Shown here: piece after piece, positions 9,483-19,232 of the stretch
Position numbering within the stretch: position 1 is the first letter of the stretch
Layout: each line of letters starts with the position of its first letter
Assembly: GCA_965196985.1 (NCBI GenBank)
Contig: CBDALO010000066.1
Coordinates: forward strand, 62,001 to 126,000
Source of the DNA: 2-12-FULL-35-23 sp965196985
GTDB taxonomy: Bacteria; Pseudomonadota; Gammaproteobacteria; UBA12402
DNA: 64,000 bases
Direction of reading: 5' to 3'
Notes under the pieces: model-generated
Database searches by the model: none
Seen by the model: the letters and a program-made list of their open reading frames with translations, nothing else
What the model was told of the DNA's origin: nothing
Program-made: the position numbers and the translations under genes

Positions 9483-9507
9483 AAAAAACCCCCTTGGCAG
9501 TGGGGGC
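9483..9507 (-). terminator. Rho-independent terminator of the 9549-9929 gene
   Basis: On the minus strand CCCCC, an 8-base loop and GGGGG are followed at once by TTTTTTC, about 40 bases past the stop codon at 9549. Stem plus U-run is the classic form. Confidence 0.75.
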
Positions 9508-9548
9508 TTTAGGGTGACAAAGAAGGGTTGCTTCTTATTTTTTTTATT

Positions 9549-9929
9549 TTATGAAATTCTTGTGCCGGCGTATAAGCCAGTTTCGTCACGGTCAAAAGCT
9601 TGTCGATCTGCAGCAGCAGCTTCAGCAGCGCAGCTACTAAGATGCCTTCCAGCAAGAAAGCCTGATGGTGCTTGGCTAAGTTTCACTGATGAGCGTTGAG
9701 TCTCTCTGGCAAGCTCAGTGCGAGCCGCTAGTTGTTCGGGTCTAGCAAGAAACATGACGCTTGGGGTTGGTTTTGGTGCAGGGGTGCGTAGTTTAGCCTT
9801 AATAGATTGGGTTGAGTTTGCTGCTTGAACCTCTATTGGTTGACTACTAAGCCCAGTAGAGAGCGAGCGTGCTTGCAATTCAGCAAAGCGGCGTTGGTTT
9901 TCTCGTTGTTCTGCGCTATTTAGAGCCAT
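9549..9929 (-). CDS. Small hypothetical protein
   Basis: 126 aa starting MALNSAEQRENQRRFAELQA, with AGGAG in front of the ATG and a strong terminator after the stop, so it is likely a real monocistronic gene. It is hydrophilic, Ala/Arg/Ser rich, with a predicted helical N-terminus, a Pro-rich middle (TPAPKPTPS) and an Ala run near the C-terminus. There is no signal peptide or membrane segment and I recognise no family. IS982 copy 1 begins 70 bases upstream and may have changed its promoter. Confidence 0.6.
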   Translation of the reverse strand: MALNSAEQRENQRRFAELQARSLSTGLSSQPIEVQAANSTQSIKAKLRTPAPKPTPSVMFLARPEQLAARTELARETQRSSVKLSQAPSGFLAGRHLSSCAAEAAAADRQAFDRDETGLYAGTRIS

Positions 9930-10364
9930 AACTAAACTCCTTGCTTCTTTGATACCATCATCTTAATTGGCTAAGCTTAAGGAAATCTTAATAAAATTAA
10001 CCCCAGTTCGGAGTTATGGCAGCCTTGGATTTAGTGAAAAACTTATATAACCTTTTGAAATTATTACTAATAATGGATGTGGTTATGATACATGAGCGCG
10101 AGGTTATAGAGTTATTTTGTCGCATAGATGATTTTGCTGAGGAATTTGCAGCACTTGAGCGCAAAGATCTACCCCCTTCATCTGCAGAAAAAAAGTCAGG
10201 TCCACCTTGTTGTTTAGCTTATAGCGAGATTATGACAATCATGATTTTGTTCCAAATGATCGGCTATAGAAACTTTAAATATTTTTATACTGGCTTTCTA
10301 AAAACATACTGGGGACATTACTTCCCTAATTTACCCAGTTACTCACGTTTTATTGAATTGATGC

Positions 10365-12142
10365 GATAGAGCGTTATTTTGTCTGTAAAAACCAACTTCA
10401 GTACTTAGAAAAACCTTTAAAATTCTAAATGGCACTCAATTGTACCTGTCTCATCGCATAATATCTTAAATTAATTATGCTAATCAATCTAAAAAATTAT
10501 TTATACCTCAAATTTTTCTCCTCTCAAAATAAATTATTAACTTTTAGGTAATAGCAATTATATCTCGTTAATAAGAACAAGAATGATCTATCCTAAAACC
10601 CTATGAAGCCGATAGAGCGTTATTTTGTCTGTAAAAACCAACTTCAGTACTTAGAAAAACCTTTAAAATTCTAAATGGCACTCTATTGTACCTGTCTCAT
10701 CGCATAATATCTTAAATTAATTATGCTAATCAATCTAAAAAATTATTTATACCTCAAATTTTTCTCCTCTCAAAATAAATTATTAACTTTTAGGTAATAG
10801 CAATTATATCTCGTTAATAAGAACAAGAATGATCTATCCTAAAACCCTATGAAGCCTTATTATTCACTTCAACTTAAGTATCTAGGTGATCCGCTCCACT
10901 GGTCATCAATTTCCACTAAAACAGCTGATACGAGCCTTAGGCACGATTCAGTATTAGGGAAAATTCCAACTGTATGCGTCCTTCTTTTTACCTCTCTGTT
11001 TACGCGCTCAGCTATGTTACTGGTTCTTAATCTTTTTTGATGCGGCCTGTCAAAGTTCATCACTACTAAGCCCTCCGGTATATTCACTTCCAACCAAGAA
11101 GAAAGCTCTGGTGCTGTTTGCTGATATTTATCTACCGCCATAGCCAATAGTCTTTCCGACTCATGAATGTTTGAGGCATTAAATATAGCTGTAATCTCCT
11201 CAGCTACTGGTTCCTTCATTGAGCGCTTTGGTATGTGAGCCTGAGCATTTTGCTGCAAATGAAATTGGCAGCGTTGCCAAGGAACACTGGGGAACACAGC
11301 TCTTCTAGCGGCTTTTAGGCCAGTATGAGCGTCGCTAGTAATCAACTCAATACCATGTATACCTCGCTCAACCAACTGCTGAAGAAAATCACGCCAATGT
11401 ACCTCAGCCTCTGATAACGCAACAGAAACACCTAGCACTGTTCTCTTGCCGGTTGATTCATCAAAGCCATAGGCTATCAATACCGCACAGTCTTGTACTG
11501 TGCCGCTAGTGCGCACCTTCTCATAACGTGCATCTAGCCAAAGATATTTTATCTTTCCTAACGGCTTATTTCGCCATTTCTTTAAATCTTCATCCTACAA
11601 TTTAGCGCAACGGCTTACCTCTGTGCTTGAAATATCTGTTCCACAGAGTTGCTTTAGCACCTTTTCAACTTTGCGCGTGGAAACCCCATGCACATACATT
11701 TCAGCGACAGCCAGCTTAAGTGCTCTATCAGAGCGTACACCTCGCTCTAAGACTGATGGATAGAAGGCTTCATTGGAGTCTCTAACCTGCGGTATCTGTA
11801 GCTCAAGCTGACCTTGACCTGTGTTAATTAACCTTGGTTTAAAGCCGTTCGCATATCCGTTTTTATCGCCAGTTCGCTCATAAGGACTGGCATTTAAATG
11901 GCGCTCCCTTTCTATTAACATAGCCTCATTCATCAACCTGGAGACAAGCTTAGGTAAAGCTTCAAACCCCTCCATCGCTAAAACATGTATGGCTTCTTCG
12001 ATTAAGTTCTCATTTTTATAGCAGCTCATTGTCATTCCTCTTTTTTGGTTAAGTTTACCTTAAAAGGAATTTCTAATCTGACTGAGTCGCCTGCTTATTT
12101 TCAGCAAGTCAATGGAATTTACAGAAAGGATGGCGCACTAGC
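10365..12142 (-). mobile_element. IS256-family element, copy C, with a duplicated right end
   Basis: A complete 1,532-bp element runs from 10611 to 12142. Directly before it, 10365-10610 repeats the outer 246 bp of the same right end in the same direction. The whole block, not the 1,532-bp unit, is bounded by the target duplication ATTGATGC. Confidence 0.9.
10869..12035 (-). pseudogene. IS256 transposase with a nonsense codon
   Basis: Same 388-codon frame as copy B, but the codon after CAKLL is TAG (11595-11597 on the minus strand) where the intact copies have TTG followed by GAT. This leaves 146 aa plus a 3' piece starting near 11516. There is also Arg to Lys in the N-terminal motif (GDKNGY). 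It is probably inactive. Confidence 0.9.
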
Positions 12143-12861
12143 ATTGATGCCTAGAGCGCTAATGCCACTGACAATTTTTATTACTCTTAACGGTGGCAGG
12201 CGTAGTGGCATTTACTACATTGACTCAAGTTGCCTACCAAACTGTCACATTAAACGCACTAAACGCCACCGCACATTTAAAGCGGTTGCAAAACTTGGAA
12301 AAACATCTGTTGGTTGGTTTTTTGGTCTGAAACTTCATTTAGTAATCAATGACATAGGTGAGTTAATCGCCTTTAAAGTCACGCCCGGCAATCATCATGA
12401 TTTAGCTGCAGGTGTCTCATTGTTTGAAGGGCTGGAGGGTTTGGCCTTCGGAGATAAAGGCTATATTGGGAAGGCTGTTTTTGAAAAACTACTTGATAGC
12501 GGTTTGAAGTTAATTACACGCAAAAGAAAAAATATGAAAAATGCGCAGCCACTTAGCGATCACGAGCAACAGTTATTAAATCAGCGAGGGATCATTGAGA
12601 CTGTTTTTGGCTGCTTGAAACATAAGTTTCATATTTGGCACACCAGACATCGCTCGGTTGCAAATGCTATTACACATCTTGTTGCTGGGTTGGCTGCTTA
12701 TATTATTGAGCCATTAACAATTACTGCAGTGAAAAGGTTGCCAAGCAATTAGAATTTAATTACTTGATCACTATCAACTCCGAACTGGGGTTAAAATTAA
12801 TAAAACGATAATATTTTGAACGAAACCTCGTGTTTTTCGTTTTAGATAAGTAAAGATAAGT

Positions 12862-12951
12862 AGTTAGCCCTGAAAAGCACCTTTAAACCAAGCATGGCAA
12901 AGGGTTAAAGGAAATTTTCTAAAGGTAAAATTCCCCAGGAAAGGGCTAACT
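12862..12951. repeat. Cloverleaf-like inverted repeat after the ClC gene
   Basis: The outer arms AGTTAGCCCT (12862-12871) and AGGGCTAACT (12942-12951) pair perfectly. Inside, CCTTTAAACC (12880-12889) pairs with GGGTTAAAGG (12902-12911) with one mismatch, and AAATTTTC/GTAAAATTCCCC can form another arm. It starts 9 bases beyond the ClC stop codon on the minus strand, so it could be a processing or termination signal, or a small mobile repeat. Confidence 0.6.
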
Positions 12952-12960
12952 AAATAGATT

Positions 12961-14733
12961 TTAGTGCATCAACCTTGCTGCACTGCTGCTTGCTTTGACG
13001 ACTTCATAAGCGGTAATCACGCCAACTAAATCATCGGCTTGTTGTGAGCCGAGTTCTTTGCTAACAAAGATGACTTTGTAGTTGTAGTGGTTGATAGCAC
13101 GTAGGATTTTCACCCATTGTTGTGAAGGCTTAACGAATAAGAATTTTTCTTCGATGAGTTTTTTGAAGTTTTCTTCGGTTACACGTAATCCCATCGCGAT
13201 ATAATGCGAACGCAAGATGCCAACGATCTTACCTTGGTTTTCAATGACTAAGTAATCTTCTTCATTTAAGGTCACATTGCCTGCCAACAAATCGCTAAGT
13301 TTTACGATTTGGAAGTCAGTTGACATGACCTTAGCAGCAGTGCGCGTGCTAATGAGAGACGCTTGTAAACCACTGGAGACGGTAACACCACGGCGGATAA
13401 GTTTTAAGGTGTAAATGCTTTCTTTGGAAAGGATATTGCGAACGCCATAAGCTGTTACCACTGCAAGCATCATGGGCAAAATGGCGTGATAATCTAGTGT
13501 TAGTTCGAATACCATGACGATCGAAGTTAATACGGCGCCGGTGCTCCCGCCGACTAACGCGGCCATGCCCGCCACAGCGAATAGAGGTTGATTGATAGGT
13601 AGGTGTGGAAATAAAAACTGTACTAAGGCACCAAATGCACTACCTAATGTAGCGCCGAGATAAAGTGAAGGTGAGAATACCCCGCCAGAAGCACCTGAGC
13701 CTAGCGTTAGACAAGTGGCTAGTAGCTTGCCTAAGAATAGTAGCAATAAAAACCAGGGATTGGTTAAGGCGTTAGAAAGAATGGCAACGATAGAGGCATA
13801 ACCAACTCCTGAAACATAGTAGTGTCCGGAAAAGCGGAAGAAGGCATACATCATCAAGCCAAGAATTAACATGCCTAGCATGTGGCGTAGATAGTCATTA
13901 ACTGGCAGTGCCTCAAAGAAGTCTTCTGCCCAGTAGATGGCTCGAATTAACAAGGTAGATGCAAGCCCGCACAAGATGCCAAATGGAATGCAGGTAGCTA
14001 AAACAAGTGAGCTAGCAAGTTGCCAGTTGTGTGCGCCGAGAGATGGGATGTTAAAAGCAGGATAAAGTCCTAAGAAAATGCGGCCAATATAAGTTGCGAT
14101 TACAGTTGAGAAGACAACCAGTGCGATCGTGCTAGCACTAACTGAGACGAGCATTAGCTCAACAGCAAAAGCTAAGCCACCGATGGGTGCATTAAATGTT
14201 GCAGCGATTCCAGCACTTGCTCCCGCAGCGATTAACACGATGCGTTGTCGTACTGGCATTTTAATTACTTGCCCGAGCACGGAGCCAAAAGCTGAGCCAA
14301 TTTGAGCAATAGGGCCTTCACGCCCGACTGAACCACCACTACCGATTGAGATGGCAGAGGCGAGTGATTTAACAATAGCAACAGAAGGGCGGATAACCCC
14401 GCCTTTGTTGTAGATAGCATCCATTACTTCGGGTACACCATGTCCTTTTGCCTCTGGCGCGAAGTTTTTTACCAGCCAGGTTACCATCAGTGAGCCAACA
14501 ACAGGGACTAAGATAACAGCTGCGCCCCAGGTGCTTGGCTGCATAAAGATATTTGCGTTGTAGTGGATGTTGAATTTACCGTAGAAAAATAAGTTGTGTG
14601 CCAGACTAATCATCATTCGAAAAGCAACTGCACCAAAGCCAGCAACGATACCGACTAATACTGAGCAAAATACCATAACAGGTAGGCTGAGTGCTTTGAT
14701 TTCTTCAGGTTTTTGTTTTTCTTTCGTTGTCAT
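12961..14733 (-). CDS. ClC-type chloride channel/antiporter with C-terminal CBS region
   Basis: 590 aa integral inner-membrane protein that would move Cl- (perhaps exchanging H+). The selectivity-filter signatures are present in order: GSGGSVGREGPIAQ near residue 130 with the gating Glu, GSGASGGVFSPSLYLGA near 350, and a helix with TGAVLTSIVMVFELT. About ten hydrophobic helices are visible. The last 140 residues (from about 455) read as a pair of degenerate CBS regulatory domains. The start MTTKEKQKPEEIKALSL fits the family. The gene stands alone, with structured repeats on both sides. Confidence 0.92.
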   Translation of the reverse strand: MTTKEKQKPEEIKALSLPVMVFCSVLVGIVAGFGAVAFRMMISLAHNLFFYGKFNIHYNANIFMQPSTWGAAVILVPVVGSLMVTWLVKNFAPEAKGHGVPEVMDAIYNKGGVIRPSVAIVKSLASAISIGSGGSVGREGPIAQIGSAFGSVLGQVIKMPVRQRIVLIAAGASAGIAATFNAPIGGLAFAVELMLVSVSASTIALVVFSTVIATYIGRIFLGLYPAFNIPSLGAHNWQLASSLVLATCIPFGILCGLASTLLIRAIYWAEDFFEALPVNDYLRHMLGMLILGLMMYAFFRFSGHYYVSGVGYASIVAILSNALTNPWFLLLLFLGKLLATCLTLGSGASGGVFSPSLYLGATLGSAFGALVQFLFPHLPINQPLFAVAGMAALVGGSTGAVLTSIVMVFELTLDYHAILPMMLAVVTAYGVRNILSKESIYTLKLIRRGVTVSSGLQASLISTRTAAKVMSTDFQIVKLSDLLAGNVTLNEEDYLVIENQGKIVGILRSHYIAMGLRVTEENFKKLIEEKFLFVKPSQQWVKILRAINHYNYKVIFVSKELGSQQADDLVGVITAYEVVKASSSAARLMH

Positions 14734-14907
14734 AGGTATAGTTATCGTTTGTTGTTAAACGCGCACTTAGGCGACTTGCGGTGTATCGCGGGTGCGTTAA
14801 TAAGGTTGCGCGTGGAGGACTCTATTAAAATAGAGCGGATATCCTACTATTTATTGAGCAACTTGTACAGAAGAGATTTTAAAGAGAAGCTTTTTCGATA
14901 TAAGTTA

Positions 14908-15285
14908 TTTGCGACCAACGGGCCCTGTCACGAATTGTTTCCCAGCTCGTAGCCCGGCTTGACTCCGTGACTTGATCGCGGAGGATAAGCCGGAGGTAGG
15001 TTTGAAATTAACCCCGGATTATCAAATGCTTCGCATTTTCAATCCGGGCTACAGCTCGATCCATGCCACCCGTTCTGCAGCATTGAAGAACAAGGGTTTG
15101 CGACCAACGGGTCCTGTCACGAATTGTTTCCCAGCCCGTAGCCTGGCTTGACTCCGCGACTTGATCACGGAGGATAAGCCGGGGGTAGGTTTGAAATCAA
15201 TCCCGGATTATCAAATGCTTCGCATTTTCAATCCGGCTACAGCTCGATCCATGCCACCCGTTCTGTAGTATTGAAGGAAAGTGGA
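14908..15285. repeat. 189-bp tandem repeat containing the GTAGCCCGG element twice
   Basis: Unit 1 starts at 14908 and unit 2 at 15097, both with TTTGCGACCAACGGG, CCTGTCACGAATTGTTTCCC and later GCTCGATCCATGCCACCCGT. Each holds a GTAGCCYGG to CCGGNCTAC block (14949-15052 and 15138-15240). The units differ at scattered single bases, so the duplication is not brand new. This fills the 14734-15401 gap; I see no gene there. Confidence 0.8.
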
Positions 15286-15329
15286 TTGAGGTTAAGTACT
15301 TGGGCTTGTTTTGTCATGGGTTTAAACGC

Positions 15330-15383
15330 TTGGAATTAACCCTAGACTATCAAATATTACGTGCTTTTAATCTGGACTAGCCA
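15330..15383. repeat. Degenerate third copy of the GTAGCCCGG-type repeat
   Basis: GGAATTAACCCTAGACTATC and TTTTAATCTGGACTAGCC match the second half of the repeat at 15010-15052 with many substitutions. It lies immediately upstream of the SerB-like gene. Confidence 0.5.
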
Positions 15384-15401
15384 GCTGTATAGTCTTGGGC
15401 T

Positions 15402-16103
15402 ATGACAACCTACACTCCTGAAAAAGCTTTCGACGCAATTATCTTTGACTGTGATGGTACGTTGTCACGAGTTGAGGGTATTGTTGAATTGGCACGCATG
15501 AACGGAGTTGAGAGTGAGGTTGAGCAACTAACTAATACAGCAATGAATGAAGGGAAGTTGGATCTTGCTATTTACCAGCACCGTTTAGAGCTCGCCAAGC
15601 CAACTCGCCAGCAAGTTGAGCGTTTAGGTGAATTGTACGTTGAGCAATTAACCGTCGATGTAAGGCGTTGTATTAATGCTTTTCATATGCTGGGAAAGCC
15701 CGTTTATGTTATTTCGGCAGGCTTGTTGTTAGCTGTGTGTCATTTAGCAGATGAGTTAGGCATTGTTAAGGAGAGGGTGTTTGCGGTTGAGGTGAATTTT
15801 GATGAACAAGGGAGTTTTATTGGTTTTGATCATGATTCACCCATGACTCGCGCAGCCGGTAAGCGAGAAATAGTGCGACTGCTCAAACAAAAGCACGATA
15901 GGATAACTCTGATTGGTGATGGCGCTAATGATTTGGCCACGGCTGACTTGGTTGAGCGTTTTATTGGCTTTGGTGGTAATTATTATTATGAAAATATTGA
16001 AGCGAACGCCCAGTTTTATATTTATTCTGCCTCACTGTTGCCAGCTTTGGGACTTTGCCTAACAGCAGAGGAGCTGCAGGTTATTCACCGTAGCAACCAC
16101 TAG
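15402..16103 (+). CDS. HAD-superfamily phosphatase, SerB-like
   Basis: 233 aa. Motif I is IIFDCDGTLS (Asp16 and Asp18), motif II is VISAG near residue 107, and motif IV is LIGDGANDLATAD near 171, the usual order in phosphoserine phosphatase. The cap region after motif I (VEGIVELARMNGVESEVEQL) is also SerB-like. It would hydrolyse phosphoserine or a similar phosphomonoester in the cytosol. It lacks the N-terminal ACT-like extension of E. coli SerB. A serA-like gene is nearby but not adjacent. The ATG is taken from sequence similarity; no strong ribosome site is seen. Confidence 0.75.
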   Translation: MTTYTPEKAFDAIIFDCDGTLSRVEGIVELARMNGVESEVEQLTNTAMNEGKLDLAIYQHRLELAKPTRQQVERLGELYVEQLTVDVRRCINAFHMLGKPVYVISAGLLLAVCHLADELGIVKERVFAVEVNFDEQGSFIGFDHDSPMTRAAGKREIVRLLKQKHDRITLIGDGANDLATADLVERFIGFGGNYYYENIEANAQFYIYSASLLPALGLCLTAEELQVIHRSNH

Positions 16104-16292
16104 TTTATTGGCTTTAATAAATACCGTATTTTTTACGGAGTTCTTTCTTTTGTTGGTCAATTATAATGCACCACCAAGCTGAATAAAGCAATAAAACCCA
16201 AGTAATTTATCAACCACTCAATTTGTTAAGGTTTTGTTAAGCTTTATTTAATATACTAATTACTCAATTAAAGAATAAGAAGGAGGTGTGTT

Positions 16293-17078
16293 ATGCCTGA
16301 TGGTAATAGAAGTGCCCCATTATTAAGTAGGAGGGCAGGTAGTGCTTCGACAACTGGTTTGTTTTCTCTCACTGCAGGGAGGCATGACCAGAAAGAAGTT
16401 GATGCTTGTGTTGCTGAAGCTCAAGCTTTAATAGGCGAAGTTAACGACTTATTGATCTCAACACAGAGAAATAAGAATAAGTGGACGCATGCCTTTGGTA
16501 ACCAGGTGATGCCGGTATTTGCTGTGAGTATGATCGCTGCCTATGTGCCAGCGGTTAGTGAGTTCCTTGATATGATCGGTCGTCATTATGTTGGTATCGT
16601 GATGGGACCTGTGAATGCATTAATCGGTTATTTTGGGGTCGGTGCTATCCATAATAGTTGCGCGCCACCGAAGGGCGTTGAGTTTTCGCTTGGTGATTTA
16701 CCTGGGGATCAAGTCGATGCGCGTGAGATTGTTACAGATAAATTAATCGAGGCAAAAGCTGTACTACTTCGTCATCGTGATGAGCTTAGGGGTGATGTAG
16801 AAGCTATCCGTAAACTAAAGGTAGAGACAGGTGTTCTAGCGCTTCTTAATACTGCGGTTGGTTTTATGCAAGAGTATGCTCCGGAGGCTTTGGTGGAGAG
16901 TATGGCACCTATGGGGCCGGCTTTACCTTTAGCAATGGCATCAGTGGCGATGTTAATTACCATGGCAGTAGAGCGCTGTAGAGATGAAGTTAAATTGACT
17001 GATGAGTTAGTTACAAGGATTGATGGTCTTATCACAGCTCAAGGCTTGGAGCTTTCTGCACGCGCTCCTAGAGTTTAG
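16293..17078 (+). CDS. Hypothetical membrane protein
   Basis: 261 aa with a strong ribosome site (AAGGAGGTG) before the ATG. A 60-residue polar N-terminus is followed by two hydrophobic stretches (MPVFAVSMIAAYVPAVSEFL about residue 71; YVGIVMGPVNALIGYFGVGA about 95). A charged, probably coiled region follows (DKLIEAKAVLLRHRDELRGD), then a third hydrophobic stretch (GPALPLAMASVAMLITMAVE). I recognise no family. An exported host-interacting protein is possible but unsupported. IS982 copy 2 lies 50 bases downstream and does not break it. Confidence 0.6.
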   Translation: MPDGNRSAPLLSRRAGSASTTGLFSLTAGRHDQKEVDACVAEAQALIGEVNDLLISTQRNKNKWTHAFGNQVMPVFAVSMIAAYVPAVSEFLDMIGRHYVGIVMGPVNALIGYFGVGAIHNSCAPPKGVEFSLGDLPGDQVDAREIVTDKLIEAKAVLLRHRDELRGDVEAIRKLKVETGVLALLNTAVGFMQEYAPEALVESMAPMGPALPLAMASVAMLITMAVERCRDEVKLTDELVTRIDGLITAQGLELSARAPRV

Positions 17079-17128
17079 CAAGGGAAGTTAATTTATTTAT
17101 AAATCCATCCTAGCCTTCCTTATTCTAA

Positions 17129-18134
17129 ACCCCAGTTCGGAGTTATGGCAGCCTTGGATTTAGTGAAAAACTTATATAACCTTTTGAAATTATTACTAAT
17201 AATGGATGTGGTTATGATACATGAGCGCGAGGTTATAGAGTTATTTTGTCGCATAGATGATTTTGCTGAGGAATTTGCAGCACTTGAGCGCAAAGATCTA
17301 CCCCCTTCATCTGCAGAAAAAAAGTCAGGTCCACCTTGTTGTTTAGCTTATAGCGAGATTATGACAATCATGATTTTGTTCCAAATGATCGGCTATAGAA
17401 ACTTTAAATATTTTTATACTGGCTTTCTAAAAACATACTGGGGACATTACTTCCCTAATTTACCCAGTTACTCACGTTTTATTGAATTGATGCCTAGAGC
17501 GCTAATGCCACTGACAATTTTTATTACTCTTAACGGTGGCAGGCGTAGTGGCATTTACTACATTGACTCAAGTTGCCTACCAAACTGTCACATTAAACGC
17601 ACTAAACGCCACCGCACATTTAAAGCGGTTGCAAAACTTGGAAAAACATCTGTTGGTTGGTTTTTTGGTCTGAAACTTCATTTAGTAATCAATGACATAG
17701 GTGAGTTAATCGCCTTTAAAGTCACGCCCGGCAATCATCATGATTTAGCTGCAGGTGTCTCATTGTTTGAAGGGCTGGAGGGTTTGGCCTTCGGAGATAA
17801 AGGCTATATTGGGAAGGCTGTTTTTGAAAAACTACTTGATAGCGGTTTGAAGTTAATTACACGCAAAAGAAAAAATATGAAAAATGCGCAGCCACTTAGC
17901 GATCACGAGCAACAGTTATTAAATCAGCGAGGGATCATTGAGACTGTTTTTGGCTGCTTGAAACATAAGTTTCATATTTGGCACACCAGACATCGCTCGG
18001 TTGCAAATGCTATTACACATCTTGTTGCTGGGTTGGCTGCTTATATTATTGAGCCATTAACAATTACTGCAGTGAAAAGGTTGCCAAGCAATTAGAATTT
18101 AATTACTTGATCACTATTAACTCCGAACTGGGGT
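17129..18134 (+). mobile_element. IS982-family element, copy 2 (complete)
   Basis: 1,006 bp between ACCCCAGTTCGG and its inverted copy, with TATTCTAA duplicated at 17121-17128 and 18135-18142. It landed inside a dispersed repeat whose halves (CCTTCCTTATTCTAA and TATTCTAAGGAAGGG) flank it. Confidence 0.94.
17145..18095 (+). CDS. IS982-family transposase
   Basis: 316 aa. IS982 signatures: the N-terminal PCCLAYSEIMTIMILFQMIG, YYIDSSCLPNCH with the first Asp, LAFGDKGYIGKAVFEKL with the second, and QRGIIETVFGCLKHKF with the Glu. The ATG at 17145 is only 16 bases inside the element end, so an internal ATG (MDVVMIHEREVIELF) may be used instead. It appears intact. Confidence 0.92.
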   Translation: MAALDLVKNLYNLLKLLLIMDVVMIHEREVIELFCRIDDFAEEFAALERKDLPPSSAEKKSGPPCCLAYSEIMTIMILFQMIGYRNFKYFYTGFLKTYWGHYFPNLPSYSRFIELMPRALMPLTIFITLNGGRRSGIYYIDSSCLPNCHIKRTKRHRTFKAVAKLGKTSVGWFFGLKLHLVINDIGELIAFKVTPGNHHDLAAGVSLFEGLEGLAFGDKGYIGKAVFEKLLDSGLKLITRKRKNMKNAQPLSDHEQQLLNQRGIIETVFGCLKHKFHIWHTRHRSVANAITHLVAGLAAYIIEPLTITAVKRLPSN

Positions 18135-18221
18135 TATTCTAAGGAAGGGACGCGCTAAGAAAACTCAGTAAAGGGGGCGTGCTAGATAAGTTAACGTCTG
18201 CTCTAGGAGTTTGAAAGGCTA

Positions 18222-18265
18222 TAGCCCCCTTTGATTCAAAGGGGGCAGCTCGCGTAGCGAGCGGG
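18222..18265. repeat. Paired hairpins in an intergenic gap
   Basis: CCCCCTTTGATTCAAAGGGGG is directly followed by GCTCGCGTAGCGAGC, two adjacent palindromes. They lie downstream of the DUF6159 gene on its strand and could act as terminators or belong to a dispersed repeat. No gene is seen from 18143 to 18325. Confidence 0.6.
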
Positions 18266-18325
18266 GGATTAAGGCGTTTGATTAACAGTAGAAAGGGGCG
18301 TGTACCAGGGTGCTTTTAAGCCTAA

Positions 18326-19165
18326 CTACTTAAAAGCCTTCTCTAATAATCTTTCATCAAACCCCATAGGCGCTTTGTCTTGAGTGCTAAAGTAAAACAA
18401 TACACAGCGAACGATCATGGATAAGGTTGCCATTAATAGCATTAACAATAAATAAAGTAAGGCTGATAATGCAATGCCAATTAAAATATTTGCGCTATTA
18501 GGAAATAAAGCAGCAGCAATCACAGTAGGTACCAAGCAAATTAAAAAACCGATCAATCCAACAAGGCCTAAGCTAAAGACCAAAGTGGCTGACTCACCCC
18601 AGCGTTTTTTTATGATGCCTGCTGAAATTTTAATTGCAGCAAAAGGGCCAACATTTTCAACCACCATTACCGGGATAACAAAGTAAGTTAGTAGTAACCA
18701 AGTGGCACCAACAATGATTCGGGTGATGGCGGCAACGACCGTTTGTGAGCGTTGTTCTAATGCATGAAGAATGACACCGATCGTTGAGCTCACAATAGCC
18801 CAAGTGATAACCTTGCCAAGGCGCTTAATAGCAATGCCTAAGCCATAGCTTAGTGAAACTTTTTCACCACGACAAAATGCTAGAATGTTAGCAGCAAGTG
18901 CTGTGTTAAAAAAAATAATAATGCTGTATAACACCATATAAGTGATAAAGAGTAGTACATAGTTGAGTACAGAGTGAGGGCTTTGTGTGGTGGTGGGGTT
19001 AGTATTCGCAGCATGTACGGCTGTTAAGAAGGCAAAGCCAATCGGGATAATAATAAGCAGGCAAACAATAATGCTTAACAGCGGAAATAAAAGTAGGCGC
19101 TTGTCAGCAGCCAGTACCTTAAAAGAAAGTTTTGCAACCTCAAGGCCGCGAGTAAAACGGTTCAT
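18326..19165 (-). CDS. DUF6159-type integral membrane protein
   Basis: 279 aa with about six hydrophobic helices: LLLFPLLSIIVCLLIIIPIG, LNYVLLFITYMVLYSIIIFF, a central pair, then VFSLGLVGLIGFLICLVPTV and the C-terminal LLYLLLMLLMATLSMIVRCV. The N-terminal FTRGLEVAKLSFKVLAADKR and the general layout match the DUF6159 family as I remember it; function unknown. The start ATG at 19165 follows AAGGTAAC. It sits alone, with a small lipoprotein gene upstream on the same strand. Confidence 0.7.
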   Translation of the reverse strand: MNRFTRGLEVAKLSFKVLAADKRLLLFPLLSIIVCLLIIIPIGFAFLTAVHAANTNPTTTQSPHSVLNYVLLFITYMVLYSIIIFFNTALAANILAFCRGEKVSLSYGLGIAIKRLGKVITWAIVSSTIGVILHALEQRSQTVVAAITRIIVGATWLLLTYFVIPVMVVENVGPFAAIKISAGIIKKRWGESATLVFSLGLVGLIGFLICLVPTVIAAALFPNSANILIGIALSALLYLLLMLLMATLSMIVRCVLFYFSTQDKAPMGFDERLLEKAFK

Positions 19166-19232
19166 TGTTAGTTACCTTGTTATTGTGATGGTGGATCAAC
19201 GATAAGTGTTAGCTTAACGGTTGTCAATTCGA

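Larger units (their letters stand above)
10016..12752 (+). pseudogene. IS982 transposase, split by IS256
   Basis: The N-terminal part 10016-10364 (to SRFIEL) and the C-terminal part from 12151 onward (PRALMPLTIFITLNGG) join into the same 316-aa protein as the intact copy at 17145. ATTGATGC is duplicated at 10357-10364 and 12143-12150. It is inactive because of the insertion. Confidence 0.92.
10000..12791 (+). mobile_element. IS982-family element, copy 1, interrupted by IS256
   Basis: The ends are ACCCCAGTTCGGAGTTA and its inverted copy. TAAAATTA is duplicated at 9992-9999 and 12792-12799. The IS256 insert at 10365-12142 splits it. Without the insert it matches the 1,006-bp complete copy at 17129-18134. 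Confidence 0.93.

Noticed and set aside
9220..9699. A 159-codon plus-strand frame
   Set aside because: It runs through dispersed repeats and a terminator and is antisense to the 9549-9929 gene; no ribosome site and no protein-like composition.
7954..16103. A serA-serB operon
   Set aside because: The genes are on opposite strands and 6 kb apart with an unrelated ClC gene and an IS982 between them.
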